Shown: positions 44,201 through 53,600, counted from the stretch's first letter. The stretch is 64,000 bases of DNA from Saprospiraceae bacterium UBA2329 (GCA_002344975.1 DDUV01000012.1:22492-86491); one strand, 5' to 3'. Made by a program: numbers and translations. The notes: generated by a model from the letters alone, not told the origin.

Positions 44201-47200
44201 GCCGTTCATCTGGCCGAAACAAGCCGGGTTCGCAGGCGTGGCATTGGCTGTGATAACGCGTTGCAAACCAATGGTGAAGGGGTAGCTGACGGTGCAATTG
44301 CTCGTATCGCGCACAGTGACTGTGTAGTTGCCGGGCGCGAGGTTTTCAAAGGAATTATCTGTCTGGAACGGCCCGGCGCCGAGGGCATATTCATACACTT
44401 CCCAGCCGCCGACCGCATTGATGGTCACGGAGCCGTTGAGCACGTTGGAACACAGGGCGTCTATTACCAAGAGGTTGGCCGAGAGGGGCAGCGGGGTTTC
44501 CACGATTTCCGTCTCAATGCGCTGGCAACCAATGGCATCGGTGATGCGCACCTGATACACACCGGCGGGCATGCCTGTGCGTTCCACTATCTGATTTTCG
44601 GCCACGCCGCTCACCGTTACGTTGTCCCAAAGCCAGGTAACCGTGTAGGGAGCCACACCGTCGTAAGGAATGGCTCTTATGACGCCGGTATTACCACCCG
44701 CACAACCGCTGATGGCATCTGCGTCCACGCTGGCGGAGAGCAGGTTGTTGGACGGCACATTGCCCACCAAGAGGTCGGTACAACCTTTGGCGTCGGTGAG
44801 TTGGAATAGGTAGCTTCCGGGAGCTAAGCTGCTGAAATTAAAGGAATTGCTGCCGGTTTGCGGCGAGCCGTTGTTGATGGTGATGGTGTAGGGCGGTGTG
44901 CCGCCGGAGGCTTGCAAGGTAATGGCGCCGTTGTTGCCGCCACCGAAACAGGTAGTGCTTTGCGTGGCAGTAACGACCATGTTGGGTTCGGCCACAAAAG
45001 GCACGGCAACACTGCGATCTGCCCGGCAGCCGCCTGCATCTCGGATACAAACGGTGTAGTTGCCTGCCGAAAGCTCGGTGAAAGGAATGCTGGTACTGCT
45101 CGTTACGGCAGCAAAAAGGTAAGCAGCCGAGCAATCGCCATCCTGAATAAGAGCGACCTCAAACGGCCCCGTGCCGCCCGTGATGTTGACCTGAATGGAG
45201 CCTTTGGTACACGCGGTTTCCGAATTGGTCAGGGTGGCCGTAGCGTTCAGGGTGACGGGCGCAGATGGAATCGTGATGTTGATGGGGCCTTGTTTGCAGC
45301 CCCGGCTGTCGCGCACATAAAAGCTGTTTTGAGCGCCGAGACCTGAGAATACATTGCTCGACTGGAACTCTTCTCCATCTTGTGAAAACTCATAAGGCGC
45401 CGTGCCTCCCGAAGTGCCGGTGATGGTGATCTGGCCGTTGTTGCCGTAGCAATTGAGCAGCGGGCCGGTGATTTGAGCAGTACCGCTGTTGAAAGGCGTA
45501 TTGGGATAGATAAATATGTTGCCGACGCTTCCCGCACACCGAAAATTGTAGTTTGACGGGATGCCGCTGAATCCGTCCACCACTCTTACCAAATATTGAT
45601 TAAAACCGCCCGGCAGGAAGACCGGCACATTAGTGAACGTATAATCGCCCGGCTGCGAAACCGGTCCTAATGTCTGCATTTCTTCAAATTCATCTGAAGA
45701 ATACTGCCTCAGCAATATCAGATAGTACGTTCCCACTCCCCCGCCGTAGCTCACGGTGATGGTACCGTCGTTGGCCCCGGCACAGGTTTCGTCGGTGGTG
45801 CTGTTGAGGTTGATGAACAGGTTCTGACCGCCCGCCACATTCACCGTATAAGTGTTGGAGGTGCAGTTGTTGGCATCGCGGATGATGATGGGATAATTGC
45901 CTACCGCCATGTTCCAAAGCTCGACCCGCACCGTGGAGCCGTCATCGTAGGCTTCATAAAACCCGTTGTAGCTTTGGCCGTTGTCGGTAGAGATTTCCAG
46001 CCCGTTATCTAAGAAGTTGGGCACGCCGTCGGCCCGGCCGGTAAAGGTGATGACGACATTTCTGGTCAGTCCTTCGCAGTCCAGATCGCTGATTTCGTGG
46101 CCGGTGATGATGATGGCATTGGGCGCAGCTACATTTTGCATGGTCGTATTGGCACAATTGTCTGCATCGCGTACTTCGAAGGTGTAAGTATCTGCTGTGA
46201 GGCCATTGAAGGTGTTTTGAGCAGAAAATGCGCCGTTGCCGATCCGAAACTGATAAGGCGGGTTGCCGCCGGATGCCGACAGCGTGACGGAGCCTTCGTT
46301 GCTGCCTGCACAAAGTACATTGCTGACGGCCGTGACCTCCAGCAACAATGGATTGGGCGCCCCGACATTAAAGGACGCGTTGGCCTGACAGCCGGTCAGA
46401 TCGCGGATATATGCAATGTGCGCGCCCGCTGCCAGATTGTTGAACACAGGGTTGGTGGTGTAAGGGCCGCTGGGGTTGTCTAAACTATATTGGTAGGTAC
46501 CCGAACCGCCGCTGCCGCCGAATGTGGCCGAGCCGGTGGGGGCGCAGTCGGAAGCCTGCTGAATATTGGAAATCGCAACAGAAAGATTTTGAGGAGGTTG
46601 CACCAATGTAACCGAGCCGTTGGCGGTGCAGCCTTTACTGTCGGTGACGGTGTAGGCGTAGGTTCCGGCCGGGCGCGAAAATGAAACCGTCTGGCCAGAC
46701 TGAATATTGAAGATCAAAGGCAGCCCTGCCACTCCTACCCGGTAGGGCGGGGTGCCTCCCGAAGGAATAATCTGAACAGCGCCTTCGCCTCCGAAGCACC
46801 TGATGTGATAAATGCCCCCCACCGACACAGGCGCTGCGGATGCGGCAACAGCAGAAGGCGCGTTGGGCACCGTAACCTGACCGGAGAGCGCACTCTGGCA
46901 GCCGTTGCCATTGGTCACCCGCACGCGGTAGGTACCCGCCGCTACGCTGAACGTGTAAGAGGCTTGGGTGGTGTTTTGCGTTTGCAGCACCGTGTTGCCG
47001 GTTGCATTCAGCAGTGTGTAAGTATTTGTACCCGAAGCATTTGAGGTAATATTGACGGTTACGCTACCGTTTTCGCCGGCACAATTACCGGCCGCCCCCG
47101 ATGCGGAAATGACCGGCAACTGCAAGGTGTTCACCGTGATGTTGCCGGTTTGTGTGGTGCAATCCACGCTGCTGCCGGAAAAGCCTACCTTGACTTTGTA

Positions 47201-48334
47201 GGTGCCTGCGCTCAAACCGGTAAATGTGTGGGTGAGGGTGCTGCCCAATGCCGGCGTATGACTCGATACAGTCTGATTGCTCGAATTGACCAATGTCAAC
47301 AGGTATTGTGAGGAGGCGTTGGAGTTGCTCACTACCACCTGAATGGCGCCGTTGCTGCTGCCCGAACAAGCGCCGGTTATAGTGGTGGCGATGTTGCTGA
47401 GCGCAGGGGGGGCAGGGGCTACGGTAATGGTAGAGCCGGACACCTCTATCCAGCCATCTTGGGTGGCAGTGCCGTTGGCGCCGCTTTGAGCCACCCGCAC
47501 CCGGTAGTCGGGCATGGGGTTGGCGGCCGATACTTCCAAAAAGTTGGAGGTAGTATAGGTCGTAGAGGTTGCCGAAACCCAACTTGAGGAAGGGGTGGCA
47601 CGCCGTTGCCATTCAAAATAGCCACCGCTGAACCCTGCCCTGCGGTCGGCATACAGGCGCACGGGGTCGCCGCTGCAAAAACTGTTTTGGGTGGTTCCTG
47701 CACTGTTGGCTACACGCATCGAGGTATTGCTGATGGCGTCTAAATTTTCAACGGTCAGGCGATAGGACACTCTAAAGGCTTGGTTTTCAGTTCGGAGCGT
47801 AAAATCATAATGATATGGAAAAGTAGCGCCATTGGGTATGCGCATCCAAAAGGTAGAGTCCTTCTTGCTGACATCGTCGTCGCCGGAGTTGATGTCGCAG
47901 ATACCACCCTTGTCGTCTTCCCAGGCTTCCATGTTGATGGTGACATAAAAACCGTCGGCCAATGAAAAATTGTATGAGGATGGTTGATACGTCAATATCA
48001 GGTCGTCATATACCTTTTCGCGGGGGGCGCAATTACCAGGAAATATAAAAGAAGAAAACATTTCCAGGCCCGAATTGCAGTCGGGCGAGTTCAATAGCGG
48101 ACGGTAGTTGTCCAAATACCGGCAGATTTCGCCGTTTACACCGGTATCCGAGCTGCTGGTTTTGATAGAGGCACGGGTTTTCCAGGTCGGGTCGGGTGGC
48201 CAGCTTTGGTCGCCGCCCATTTGTTTGCACCAGCCCCGCGTCATTTTCAGGGTGGCTTTGAGGTTTTGAGCAGGGAGGGTGCCCGCCGCAGCGAACAGCA
48301 ACAAAACAAATGCGATGGTTATTTTGGCGCTCAT
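35210..48334 (-). CDS. Giant SprB-repeat surface adhesin with T9SS signal
   Basis: 4374 residues from the ATG at 48334, which gives a signal peptide ending LPAQ; the longer frame begins at a TTG and was rejected. A unique N-terminal part (about 25-330) precedes about 47 SprB-type repeats of 70-80 residues, each ending in a VTVTDANGC-like strand. Repeats in the middle share a WSHNAGLNS segment; later ones have WNDPAAQT. A final PKD-like domain and a type A T9SS C-terminal domain (APNPNDGQFSVQV to the end) follow. SprB in Flavobacterium is the mobile gliding adhesin; this protein should be exported by T9SS and anchored on the surface. It follows the FN3 protein gene by 65 bp and precedes hybrid regulator 1. 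Gliding itself is not shown. Confidence 0.93.
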   Translation of the reverse strand: MSAKITIAFVLLLFAAAGTLPAQNLKATLKMTRGWCKQMGGDQSWPPDPTWKTRASIKTSSSDTGVNGEICRYLDNYRPLLNSPDCNSGLEMFSSFIFPGNCAPREKVYDDLILTYQPSSYNFSLADGFYVTINMEAWEDDKGGICDINSGDDDVSKKDSTFWMRIPNGATFPYHYDFTLRTENQAFRVSYRLTVENLDAISNTSMRVANSAGTTQNSFCSGDPVRLYADRRAGFSGGYFEWQRRATPSSSWVSATSTTYTTSNFLEVSAANPMPDYRVRVAQSGANGTATQDGWIEVSGSTITVAPAPPALSNIATTITGACSGSSNGAIQVVVSNSNASSQYLLTLVNSSNQTVSSHTPALGSTLTHTFTGLSAGTYKVKVGFSGSSVDCTTQTGNITVNTLQLPVISASGAAGNCAGENGSVTVNITSNASGTNTYTLLNATGNTVLQTQNTTQASYTFSVAAGTYRVRVTNGNGCQSALSGQVTVPNAPSAVAASAAPVSVGGIYHIRCFGGEGAVQIIPSGGTPPYRVGVAGLPLIFNIQSGQTVSFSRPAGTYAYTVTDSKGCTANGSVTLVQPPQNLSVAISNIQQASDCAPTGSATFGGSGGSGTYQYSLDNPSGPYTTNPVFNNLAAGAHIAYIRDLTGCQANASFNVGAPNPLLLEVTAVSNVLCAGSNEGSVTLSASGGNPPYQFRIGNGAFSAQNTFNGLTADTYTFEVRDADNCANTTMQNVAAPNAIIITGHEISDLDCEGLTRNVVITFTGRADGVPNFLDNGLEISTDNGQSYNGFYEAYDDGSTVRVELWNMAVGNYPIIIRDANNCTSNTYTVNVAGGQNLFINLNSTTDETCAGANDGTITVSYGGGVGTYYLILLRQYSSDEFEEMQTLGPVSQPGDYTFTNVPVFLPGGFNQYLVRVVDGFSGIPSNYNFRCAGSVGNIFIYPNTPFNSGTAQITGPLLNCYGNNGQITITGTSGGTAPYEFSQDGEEFQSSNVFSGLGAQNSFYVRDSRGCKQGPINITIPSAPVTLNATATLTNSETACTKGSIQVNITGGTGPFEVALIQDGDCSAAYLFAAVTSSTSIPFTELSAGNYTVCIRDAGGCRADRSVAVPFVAEPNMVVTATQSTTCFGGGNNGAITLQASGGTPPYTITINNGSPQTGSNSFNFSSLAPGSYLFQLTDAKGCTDLLVGNVPSNNLLSASVDADAISGCAGGNTGVIRAIPYDGVAPYTVTWLWDNVTVSGVAENQIVERTGMPAGVYQVRITDAIGCQRIETEIVETPLPLSANLLVIDALCSNVLNGSVTINAVGGWEVYEYALGAGPFQTDNSFENLAPGNYTVTVRDTSNCTVSYPFTIGLQRVITANATPANPACFGQMNGSIAIAAVGGGAPYTYSANNGTFLPGNPITGLGQGTYTVVLRDNGGCEFTINNIQLTEPPQLTVTANLLQDASCANNAGNLSASPNGGTPGYSYQWDGNPALNLATYNNAPPGMHTVVVTDSRGCTASASATVSNVPGVALNLVGTTNALCNLANGTATVAVQGGIPPFNYTWSHNAGLNSPMATGLAAGPYSVTVTDGNNCSAVRSLTVAASSTVSLNITEVKNSFCQEGNGRITVAPVGGTPPFNYTWSHNAGLNSPTAAGLFSGSYSVTVTDGNNCQSSTSANISLETGPTATLSVQNTACQGNTGSVQVLVSGGTGPYTYTWSHDAGLHSNIASNLFAGVYFCTVTDANGCIFVVSTTVTTLPPPTAFVSATTATCSLANGSAQALVSGGTAPYTYNWSSGSPNSPTAQNLAGGDYVLLVTDAFGCQTIAQFTVGNIPGPTGLSVNFQNSLCTNFNGSISVSPQGGTGPFNYVWSHNAFLNQATANLLPAGTYSVTATDANGCQVSATQTIVLQGPPTIQTVQQINSLCQNGTGLLEVAASGTGLFQYTWTGGVSTGPVAQNLNAGNYTVTVSDANNCQTTRSFNIALEPAPAILLVSQANDFCGRGLGSIRIRSVGGSAPITFSWSHNPALSSDWLTGLTAGTYSVTATDANGCQATAQYVITETPGPELVVIGTTTAFCGNAVGLVGVQPVGGQAPYNYSWSHAPGLNSATAGNLLPGTYTVTVTDANGCTATATATVESTTPPVLSLAATGDNPCVIQDAAITFSIAGGAAPYAYAWSHNPGLNSLSANGLATGTYTITATDANGCQATLSATVTDRRGPVLQLLNTTPSTCGFSDGSAAVGASLGQAPYQYAWSHNAALSGNTAANLAAGNYSVTVTDANGCTDVVSFNISDSQAPQAQVSHAADAVCMPNSGSMTVSASGGVGPYQYAWSHQPGLNSATAGGLAAGSYVITVTDSNGCQAVATGSIGFQAPPSATAAATDALCEPNTGAISVSVSGGQAPYNIAWNIPALSGFQPAPVFAGSYSATITDANGCVFSLPVEVNFIPGPTVVLVQQQDASCGQSDGSVQVGEIGGAFPYFYSWSHDPQLNFFIANNLPSGNYTVSITDANGCSGTLSTTLADVSAAVLTFSADNSDCGQSNGSATVSAVGGALPLSYAWSHNAGLNSPAAANLPAGLYSVTVTDANGCIAEVSGEVEDEGGVSLSIAGFANAVCEANSGSITLTATGGTGPYQYIWSHNAGLNQANATGLTAGTYRVTATDANGCQDVVSQTLTFTAGPQLTLANATNSLCQDGNGALSFTAAGGTGALSYQWSHQGGLNAGSATGLSAGSYTLTVTDANGCTATQTAQISLIAGPQLSIASQTDAYCGNDAGALSIAVTGGTGPFQYLWSHDAQLPSASANNLSAGTYSLTATDANGCVAEISATVADVPGFTLENPTVQATTCGNDNGQIQVTLLGGQAPFQYQWSHSATLNAPTATGLPVGVYGVTVSDATGCTRDTAIAVQSADGPVLSISQIQNATCGLANGSMATTISGGQAPFDYAWSNGSTQPSISGLAGGAYQLTVTDANGCQGVAFAELTAGTAPVLQLLNTIETGCTNAVGALQFVATGGQAPYSYAWSHNAGLNSASASGLAAGNYTLSLTDAAGCTATAAADVQAQSDLGLNLVQTQNAICTSATGSAQVSSTGGQGPYSFAWSHDAALTTGLASNLVAGSYSVTATDAEGCTAQLSLTVGTQNEPPQLALVQTTDSDCNGSTGSIEVSATGAQGPYTFVWSHDAGLNSNIAGNLSAAGYTVTATDANGCAATLNAGVSESGAPSVSIQTTDSWCGQPTGTATVPEVGNFSYAWESASQPGAIISTNNSATGLAAGTYAVTVTNAQGCEAVRIAAVQEIPDMVVSHSATAALCFGAADGSATVVVTNGGTGPFEVQWSNHQSGNTAVGLAAGNYQYTVTDANGCTETGSTTVSQPAALSVNPAGAIQPTCQTSVNGSISVQVGGGTQPYDFQWDSGQQTANISGLAPGDYRLTVTDANGCQASFQASLTAAGSLSVSVNTAAPSCAGLNNGSAAVTTPGVFTYQWSVPGAGSSLSNLAPGSYSVTVSNAEGCVAVQSFVVPSAPAIQLQAASTPACLNDPAGTAMATATGGAGGFTYLWSNAQTGASISNLLPGVFTVTATDANGCTQSEVVIVEGAPFPSLTVDQVTQPDCLGQPTGTAVVSAAGGTGMITYLWSDPAGQTTAAAGGLLPGAYTVTATDENGCSAATSVTIDFPADFIPTASGIQLPLCFGQSNGAAAVTVQGGSGSFSYQWNDPAAQTGAQAMNLAAGNYSVSVTDNASGCVEILNLTVAQPPVLQLTASNTQNALCAGQSNGSATVSATGGTGVYTYLWNDPAAQTGPTASNLPAGTYTATITDANGCTAQTQVELNEPQILEAQIAGFSAPLCFGQSNGSATVAVTGGTGSYSYQWNDPALQNSATAANLAPGNYTVTVRDANNCPATTSVTIPNTPQIVITPLDQTPPLCAGSGNGSLSATAAGGTGTLNFQWSNGQSSPSLSGLTAGNYTLSVTDGNGCVQTRSFSLLDPDALVLTTANTTPATCYTGADGSISIGLQGGTGAYVYLWSDPASQTTATASGLARGDYSVTATDANGCTIVEQFSITSLGLQIFITPIVANTSCEGAANANISLGVSGGAGGFSYAWSGGQSGSLLSNVGAGTYVVTATDAAGCTETAAITVENGAPFRIDIGPADTLLCEGERFFVDFSNTDYTVQWTSLSGFSSQAKLTALSQADTYFLRVTNAQGCAAFDTIRVAVVAEPLQAFFVIPTDVVVGQEVVALEGSWPLPGQVNWYFPTDSVELLRREGDQYFFRFTQVGNVRLRMQSILGGCEDWIQKVITVHADSTTIPGLNPDEPDMLGIVVAPNPNDGQFSVQVALSGPKDIVLSLYNINGVVQERRIRQGQSSYTENFVVSGQPGTYFLIVQSPKQRRTYAIQVVGR

Positions 48335-48399
48335 AAGCAAAGGATTGCGAGTCAAAGGTTTATGGTTGTTTTTCTGAATTGTCGGCAGGTTTTCGGCGC

Positions 48400-50664
48400 T
48401 CAATACTTGATGAGTACGGCTTCGCTCAGCGGCGACATGCCCCCGTCGTTGTAAATGGCGCGCACGGCATACCGGTATGATTTGTTCATCTGCACGGCGG
48501 AATCCTGCACCGAAAAGCTGTGCTGTTTGGCGGAAGCCTGCTTTTTGTTCGTTCCGGCTGCGGGCTGCTCCACGATGTTTTGCGGCGTGTAGGTGCGGTA
48601 GCGATTGAGAGGGCCCTCGCCCTCTGCGCGATACACCTCAAAGAGGCGAATGGCCGAGAGATCGCGGTGTTTCCAGGCCAGCAGCACCCACTTGTTGCGC
48701 CGGTCGGCTTCGGTGGTCAGGGCCGAAACGGCAGGGCGAATGAAGTTGTCCAATCGGCGGGCTTCCACGGTTTGCGAGGCGCCGCGCAGGTCGGAATTGT
48801 CCACTGCAACGATCTGATATTCATAGTCTTTTCCGATGGTTCCGGTGGTGTCGGAATAGCTGCTGCGGCGTTCTCCGGGTACAAAAGGCAGCGCGGTGAC
48901 GGTTTCCCACTGAGCGGCGCCTTGGGGCCGTCGGAGGAGTTCGTGGCGGAGTACGTCGAGGCTTTGGCTGTTGGCCCATTCGAGGTGTACGCCGGCGGCA
49001 TCGGCACTCAGATTGCTGAAAGCGGGCGGCGCGGGCGCAATGGTGTCGGGGCGGAGCAGGATGCCGGTTTTTGAAAAATCGGAGGAGTTCTGGCGGTAAT
49101 CCAACGCGATCACCTGCACATACAGCTCTTTGTTGAGCGTATTGAGGCTTACCGTGTCAATGAAGTGGTTGCTCTTGACGGGAACGGAGGTGATTTGTGA
49201 AAACTCGTCGTTGGGGTGGTTGGCCACATATACGCGGTAGCCCGCCAGATCGGGTTCGGTATTGGCATCCCAGGTAATGACGGTGGCGCCGTCTTTGAGG
49301 ATGGCGCCGCGCACGTTTTTGGGGGCGGCGGGCGGCGTTTCGTCGTTCAATTGGGCCAATGCCGAAAACGAAGACATCTCGCGGTTGTAAACATCGAAAG
49401 CCGAGACGCGGTAGTAATTGACGGGCAACGGCGATTCATCGGTGAAGGCGCGCTGGAAAGGCGGCAGCAACAGGTCGCCGCTGACGGGTTCGTACCTGCC
49501 GAGGTCGGTATTGCTTCTGAATAGTTTGAATCCCAATATTTTATCTTCATCGCCGGGATTGAACTCCCATCCCACAATGAAGCCGCCCTGCTCGCTTTCC
49601 AACACAGAAACGACGTAGGGATAAAATTCCGGCAGGGGGTCTATGCCCATGCCCTGCACCGGATCGGAAGGCGGCCCGAAATCGTCAAACACCGTGCGCC
49701 CGCTCACCCGGTAGAAGTAGGGCTTGTTGTTCATGGGCAGGCTGTCGGTCATAAACATGAAGTCGGTGGGCGCGCCGGGCCGGTCGAGCGTGATGAGCGG
49801 TCGGTCATGGAGCGATTCCCAAATCTGGCCGTCGGAAGAGCGCTCTACGCGGTAGCTGACATAGAATTGCGCAAAGCGGTTTTTATTCCAACTCACCGTA
49901 GCCATTTTGTTTCCAAAATCGGCCTCCACTTCCAATATTTTCGGCAATGGAAACTTGTCTTTCGGGCTGATGCTGAAAAAGCCGGTGTCTATGGCCGTGC
50001 GATACTCCAAAGGAATGGGTTGGCCCTGATCGCCTATCCGCACCGTATCCGCACCGACGGTGAAAGCCCTTGCGGGAAACACCCGGTACAGGTAGGTTTC
50101 ATTGGGCTTCACCTCTTTGTCTTCCCAGGCCAAACCCAATGCCCGCGCCGCCTGATAGGAATGGTCGGCGGCAAACATGCCAAAGGCGAAGCGGTTGTTC
50201 TCTTCGGTGGCCCGGTTGACCAAACCTCCGACCGACTCTTTGGGCACCTGCAACTCAAAGTCCTCGCCCAGCAATGCCTGCGCGGCAATGGCGGCAAAGG
50301 AGTCGCGTGCCATCAGCGGCACCCATTGAGCCTCCGTTTTCCAGGGCATGATGGGTTCGCCGCTCAGCGGTACGGCCACCGAGCGCTCTTCCCAGGACAG
50401 GAGCTGGTTGTTGCGCATCATGGTGTGCCGCACTACCATGTAGCCCACCTCGTTGCAACGCCGCCATACTGCCGGCGATCCCGGCGCCCAGCGCAACAGG
50501 ATACTGCCGCCCGTACTGCGCCCGGTAATCATCAGTGCATCGGATGTCTCCGCTTCAGATGCAGGCGGGTTGATGCCTTGTTGCGCCTGACAAAAAGCAA
50601 AAGGCAAAAGGCAAAAGGCAAGCACCGCCAACTGCGCAGCTCTCCGATCAATTACTGGTTCCAT
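48400..50664 (-). CDS. Secreted fibronectin type III repeat protein
   Basis: 754 residues with a signal peptide ending CQAQ that is encoded by a 7-bp repeat. The body holds about four to six FN3-like domains, seen from strands such as TYLYRVFPARAF, YRVERSSDGQIWES, PYFYRVSGRTVF, AGYRVYVANHP and DYEYQIVAVDNS. No T9SS C-terminal domain is present, so it probably stays periplasmic or on the inner face of the outer membrane rather than on the outer surface. Its start overlaps the end of the 2107-residue protein gene by 17 bp, and the giant adhesin gene begins 65 bp downstream, which strongly suggests one operon and translational coupling. A role in adhesin assembly or anchoring is inference. Confidence 0.85.
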   Translation of the reverse strand: MEPVIDRRAAQLAVLAFCLLPFAFCQAQQGINPPASEAETSDALMITGRSTGGSILLRWAPGSPAVWRRCNEVGYMVVRHTMMRNNQLLSWEERSVAVPLSGEPIMPWKTEAQWVPLMARDSFAAIAAQALLGEDFELQVPKESVGGLVNRATEENNRFAFGMFAADHSYQAARALGLAWEDKEVKPNETYLYRVFPARAFTVGADTVRIGDQGQPIPLEYRTAIDTGFFSISPKDKFPLPKILEVEADFGNKMATVSWNKNRFAQFYVSYRVERSSDGQIWESLHDRPLITLDRPGAPTDFMFMTDSLPMNNKPYFYRVSGRTVFDDFGPPSDPVQGMGIDPLPEFYPYVVSVLESEQGGFIVGWEFNPGDEDKILGFKLFRSNTDLGRYEPVSGDLLLPPFQRAFTDESPLPVNYYRVSAFDVYNREMSSFSALAQLNDETPPAAPKNVRGAILKDGATVITWDANTEPDLAGYRVYVANHPNDEFSQITSVPVKSNHFIDTVSLNTLNKELYVQVIALDYRQNSSDFSKTGILLRPDTIAPAPPAFSNLSADAAGVHLEWANSQSLDVLRHELLRRPQGAAQWETVTALPFVPGERRSSYSDTTGTIGKDYEYQIVAVDNSDLRGASQTVEARRLDNFIRPAVSALTTEADRRNKWVLLAWKHRDLSAIRLFEVYRAEGEGPLNRYRTYTPQNIVEQPAAGTNKKQASAKQHSFSVQDSAVQMNKSYRYAVRAIYNDGGMSPLSEAVLIKY
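50592..50617. repeat. 7-bp repeat coding the signal peptide of the FN3 protein
   Basis: GCAAAAG three times (50597-50617) plus partial units on both sides. On the minus strand it encodes the hydrophobic core AFCLLPFAFC of the signal peptide. A one-unit change would shift the frame and abolish the protein. Confidence 0.75.
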
Positions 50665-53600
50665 ATATCAAATTCAGGGTGTGTTGTGAAGTAAGTGTGT
50701 TGATACCCGGCAAGCGATACTCCAGCTTCACGCGATAAGTACCGAAAGGCGGATACTGCATATTGCCTTGTACAAAGTTGATCCAGGCTGCCGGCAAGGC
50801 GGTATTCGGATTGGATGCCATGAAATTCAGCACTTTATGTTTGTAATCAAAGCTGTCGAACAGGGCGTTGAACGGCACCTGATAGGCTAATCCGGTGACG
50901 GGCTGCGGAATGATCGCCGTGCGGGTTTGCACGTCCTCCTCGGTGAGGCGGTGCGGCGTATCCAACTGGTAGATGCTCACCGCTTTGGCAGGCACGTCGC
51001 CGAGTATGGCCGGATTGCGCCAACTCAGCGTAATGTCTTGCGCCGCCGCCGGGAAATGCTGGTACATGTATGGATACACCGAGTTGTTGTACCAATTGCC
51101 GCCCGTCACGCTCAGGTCGGCGATGGGTTGCACCAAAGGCGCCAGCGTGGTATCGCCGTTGTCGTAGCCGGTTTGGTCAAAAAGGTCGAACAATTCATTG
51201 CCGGTAACGAACACGCCGAAATCGTTGATGGTGGCTCCCGATGTCACATTCGGATCGAGGAAGACCGGGTTGAGCCATGACTGACTCATGTTCAGCGCAT
51301 TCATTTTTTGTATGAAGGTATTGTACAAGCTGGTGCGGAAGTGGGACGCGTAGAAATTCCTGGGCTGCCGGCCGCGCTGCACGGTGGCGGCTACGCGTTC
51401 TTCCAGCATAATGTTGGTGAAGGCCGTGTCAGCCGGGCTGGTTTGCATATTGACCAATTCGCTGCGAATGGTTTGAATGTTCGCGTTGAGCGAGTCGTCA
51501 TTCACCAAAGGCATGGTCGTCAGGCTCAGGCTGAGGATGGCATTGTTGGGCAGCGTCGTGGCGCCGGTGGGCATGGTGAAGCTGATGCGGCGCGTGCTGT
51601 TGTTGTAGCTGAAATTGGCGGTGTGTACCTGTTGGTTGCCGTTCATAATGCGCAGTTTTTGCTCCCACAGGCCGGCCTCGGAGGCGTAGCTCCAGTTGGG
51701 ATGGCCTTTGAACAAATAAGCCTGGCCCTGCTTGAGCTGGATGTAGCCCTGCCCGCTTTCCTGCTTGAGGTAGTTGAACTGATCGCGCACCGGGTAGCTG
51801 AAGGCTATGTTGGAGGCGGGAATGTAATCGGGCGCGGGGCCGGTTGTGAAGTCCACAATGGCTTCCTGTTCTTCCGACTTGCCGCTGAGTTTTTTCAACT
51901 CCCGCCATTCCTGTTCATAACGGCCTTTTTTATCAAACCGCACCCGCACCACCAATCGGTAAGGGCTGTTGCCGTCCAATACGTCATCAGGTTTGAAACC
52001 CACCACATCGGACGCCGCATTCCAGCGTATTTCGCCGGCAACGGCTTCTCCGTCTTCATCGCCTTCGGTCATTTTCAGCAGGCCGAACTCATGTATCTTG
52101 GCGCGGTACTGCCAGTAGTTGCCGTCGTCGTCCTGAAGCTCGAACACCTCGCCCATCGCCAAGTTGAAAGTAGCCTGCGGGCGCGCAAATACGTCCACAT
52201 CGGCGGCGGTGTTGCCGTCGGGTTTTGTGCTTGCAATGACCTCAATACCTGCCAGTTCGCTGCCGCCCACGATGTCGCATTTTTTACCAAATTCAAACTC
52301 GAACCGGCAATTGCCGCTCACCAATCCGCTGAGGATGCGGAATCTGCCGCCCACAATGCCTCTGGCCCAGAGCGGGTTGGGCAGGCGGGTTTGCAATACG
52401 GCGGCTACGGCCAAGCTGAGAATTTCAAAACGGCCCTTCACGGTAAACAAATTGACTTTGATGCCGACGGAACCCTCAATATAGCCCCACAACTGCCCGG
52501 TGGCGTACCAGCCGTTGATGCCGATGGGGCTGCTGCTGGTTTCATTGCCGGCACACCGGGCGTCGAGGCCGTAATCGCGCAGCATCACATCGAAACCTGC
52601 GCCTGCGCCAAAGGAGGCATAAAACATGAGGAAGCTCAGGTCGGGAATACTCAATTCTACCGAAGCGCCGAACATGACGCCGCCGCCGGAGGCAAAGCGC
52701 GGGTCGTCGCGGCTCACGATGCTGAAATTGCCGCCGCCCAAAATGCTTTGTACGCGCTGCGGTATGTCGGGAAAGGGTGGCAGGATGGTGCCGGCATCTA
52801 AATATACGGTGAGCAACAGCCCGGCGTTGGCCCAGTCAATTTGCAGGCCGGAGGAGTCGGGTGGCGGCGTGTTGCCCGGATTGGGGCGAGCCAGGTTGGA
52901 CAGGCCCGCCAGTGAGTAGCTGAACATGACGCGGCGCTGCGGCGTGCCGAGGTGGATGTACCAGTCGTTGGGGTCCACATGGATGACGCCCCGGCCGGCT
53001 AAGTTTTGCGGGTATGCGCCCTTCACCACGTTCATGTGGTTGACGTACAAGTCGAGCGTGGCATGGAAAGCCTCGTGTTCAAAATCATAAGACATATCGA
53101 GGATGCAGCGCAGACTGGGTTCCGGGCCGGGCTGTCCGGGTGTAGGCGGCGGGGTCAGGAATCGCCCGTCGCCGATGAAGCCGATGCTGCGAACGCCCCA
53201 ACTGCTGTTGAAAATGATCTCAAAAGTGAGGCTGCCGTTGAATACCTCGCGGCGGGCAGTTCCCAAAGCCACCATCGCTTTGATGCCGAGTCCGGCGGTG
53301 CTGTCGGGTACATAAATGGTTCCCGAAAGGGAGCGCCCGATCTGGTTGTCCATATTGGCGGGCACAGACATGCCGGTGCTGTCGGGCAAAACGATGTTGG
53401 CAAACCGTTCCCTGGCCACCTTGTACGATGCGCCGCCTCCGAACCCGTACAAACTCAGGCCGGTGGTACCCAGCGCAATACCGGGGTTGAAACTCACCAG
53501 TGCATCGGCAAACCAATATCGGAAGGTGTTTTTGGTGCCAAATTGCGCCACGGCCGAAACCGTCAGCCTCGGCGTGAAAGTGGCGGTGAGCATGGCCCTG

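Noticed and set aside
36200..44500. Regular repeats resembling a CRISPR array or many plus-strand genes
   Set aside because: The period is about 210-230 bp, not 60-75 bp, and it follows SprB protein units. The plus-strand frames are shadows of the giant adhesin.
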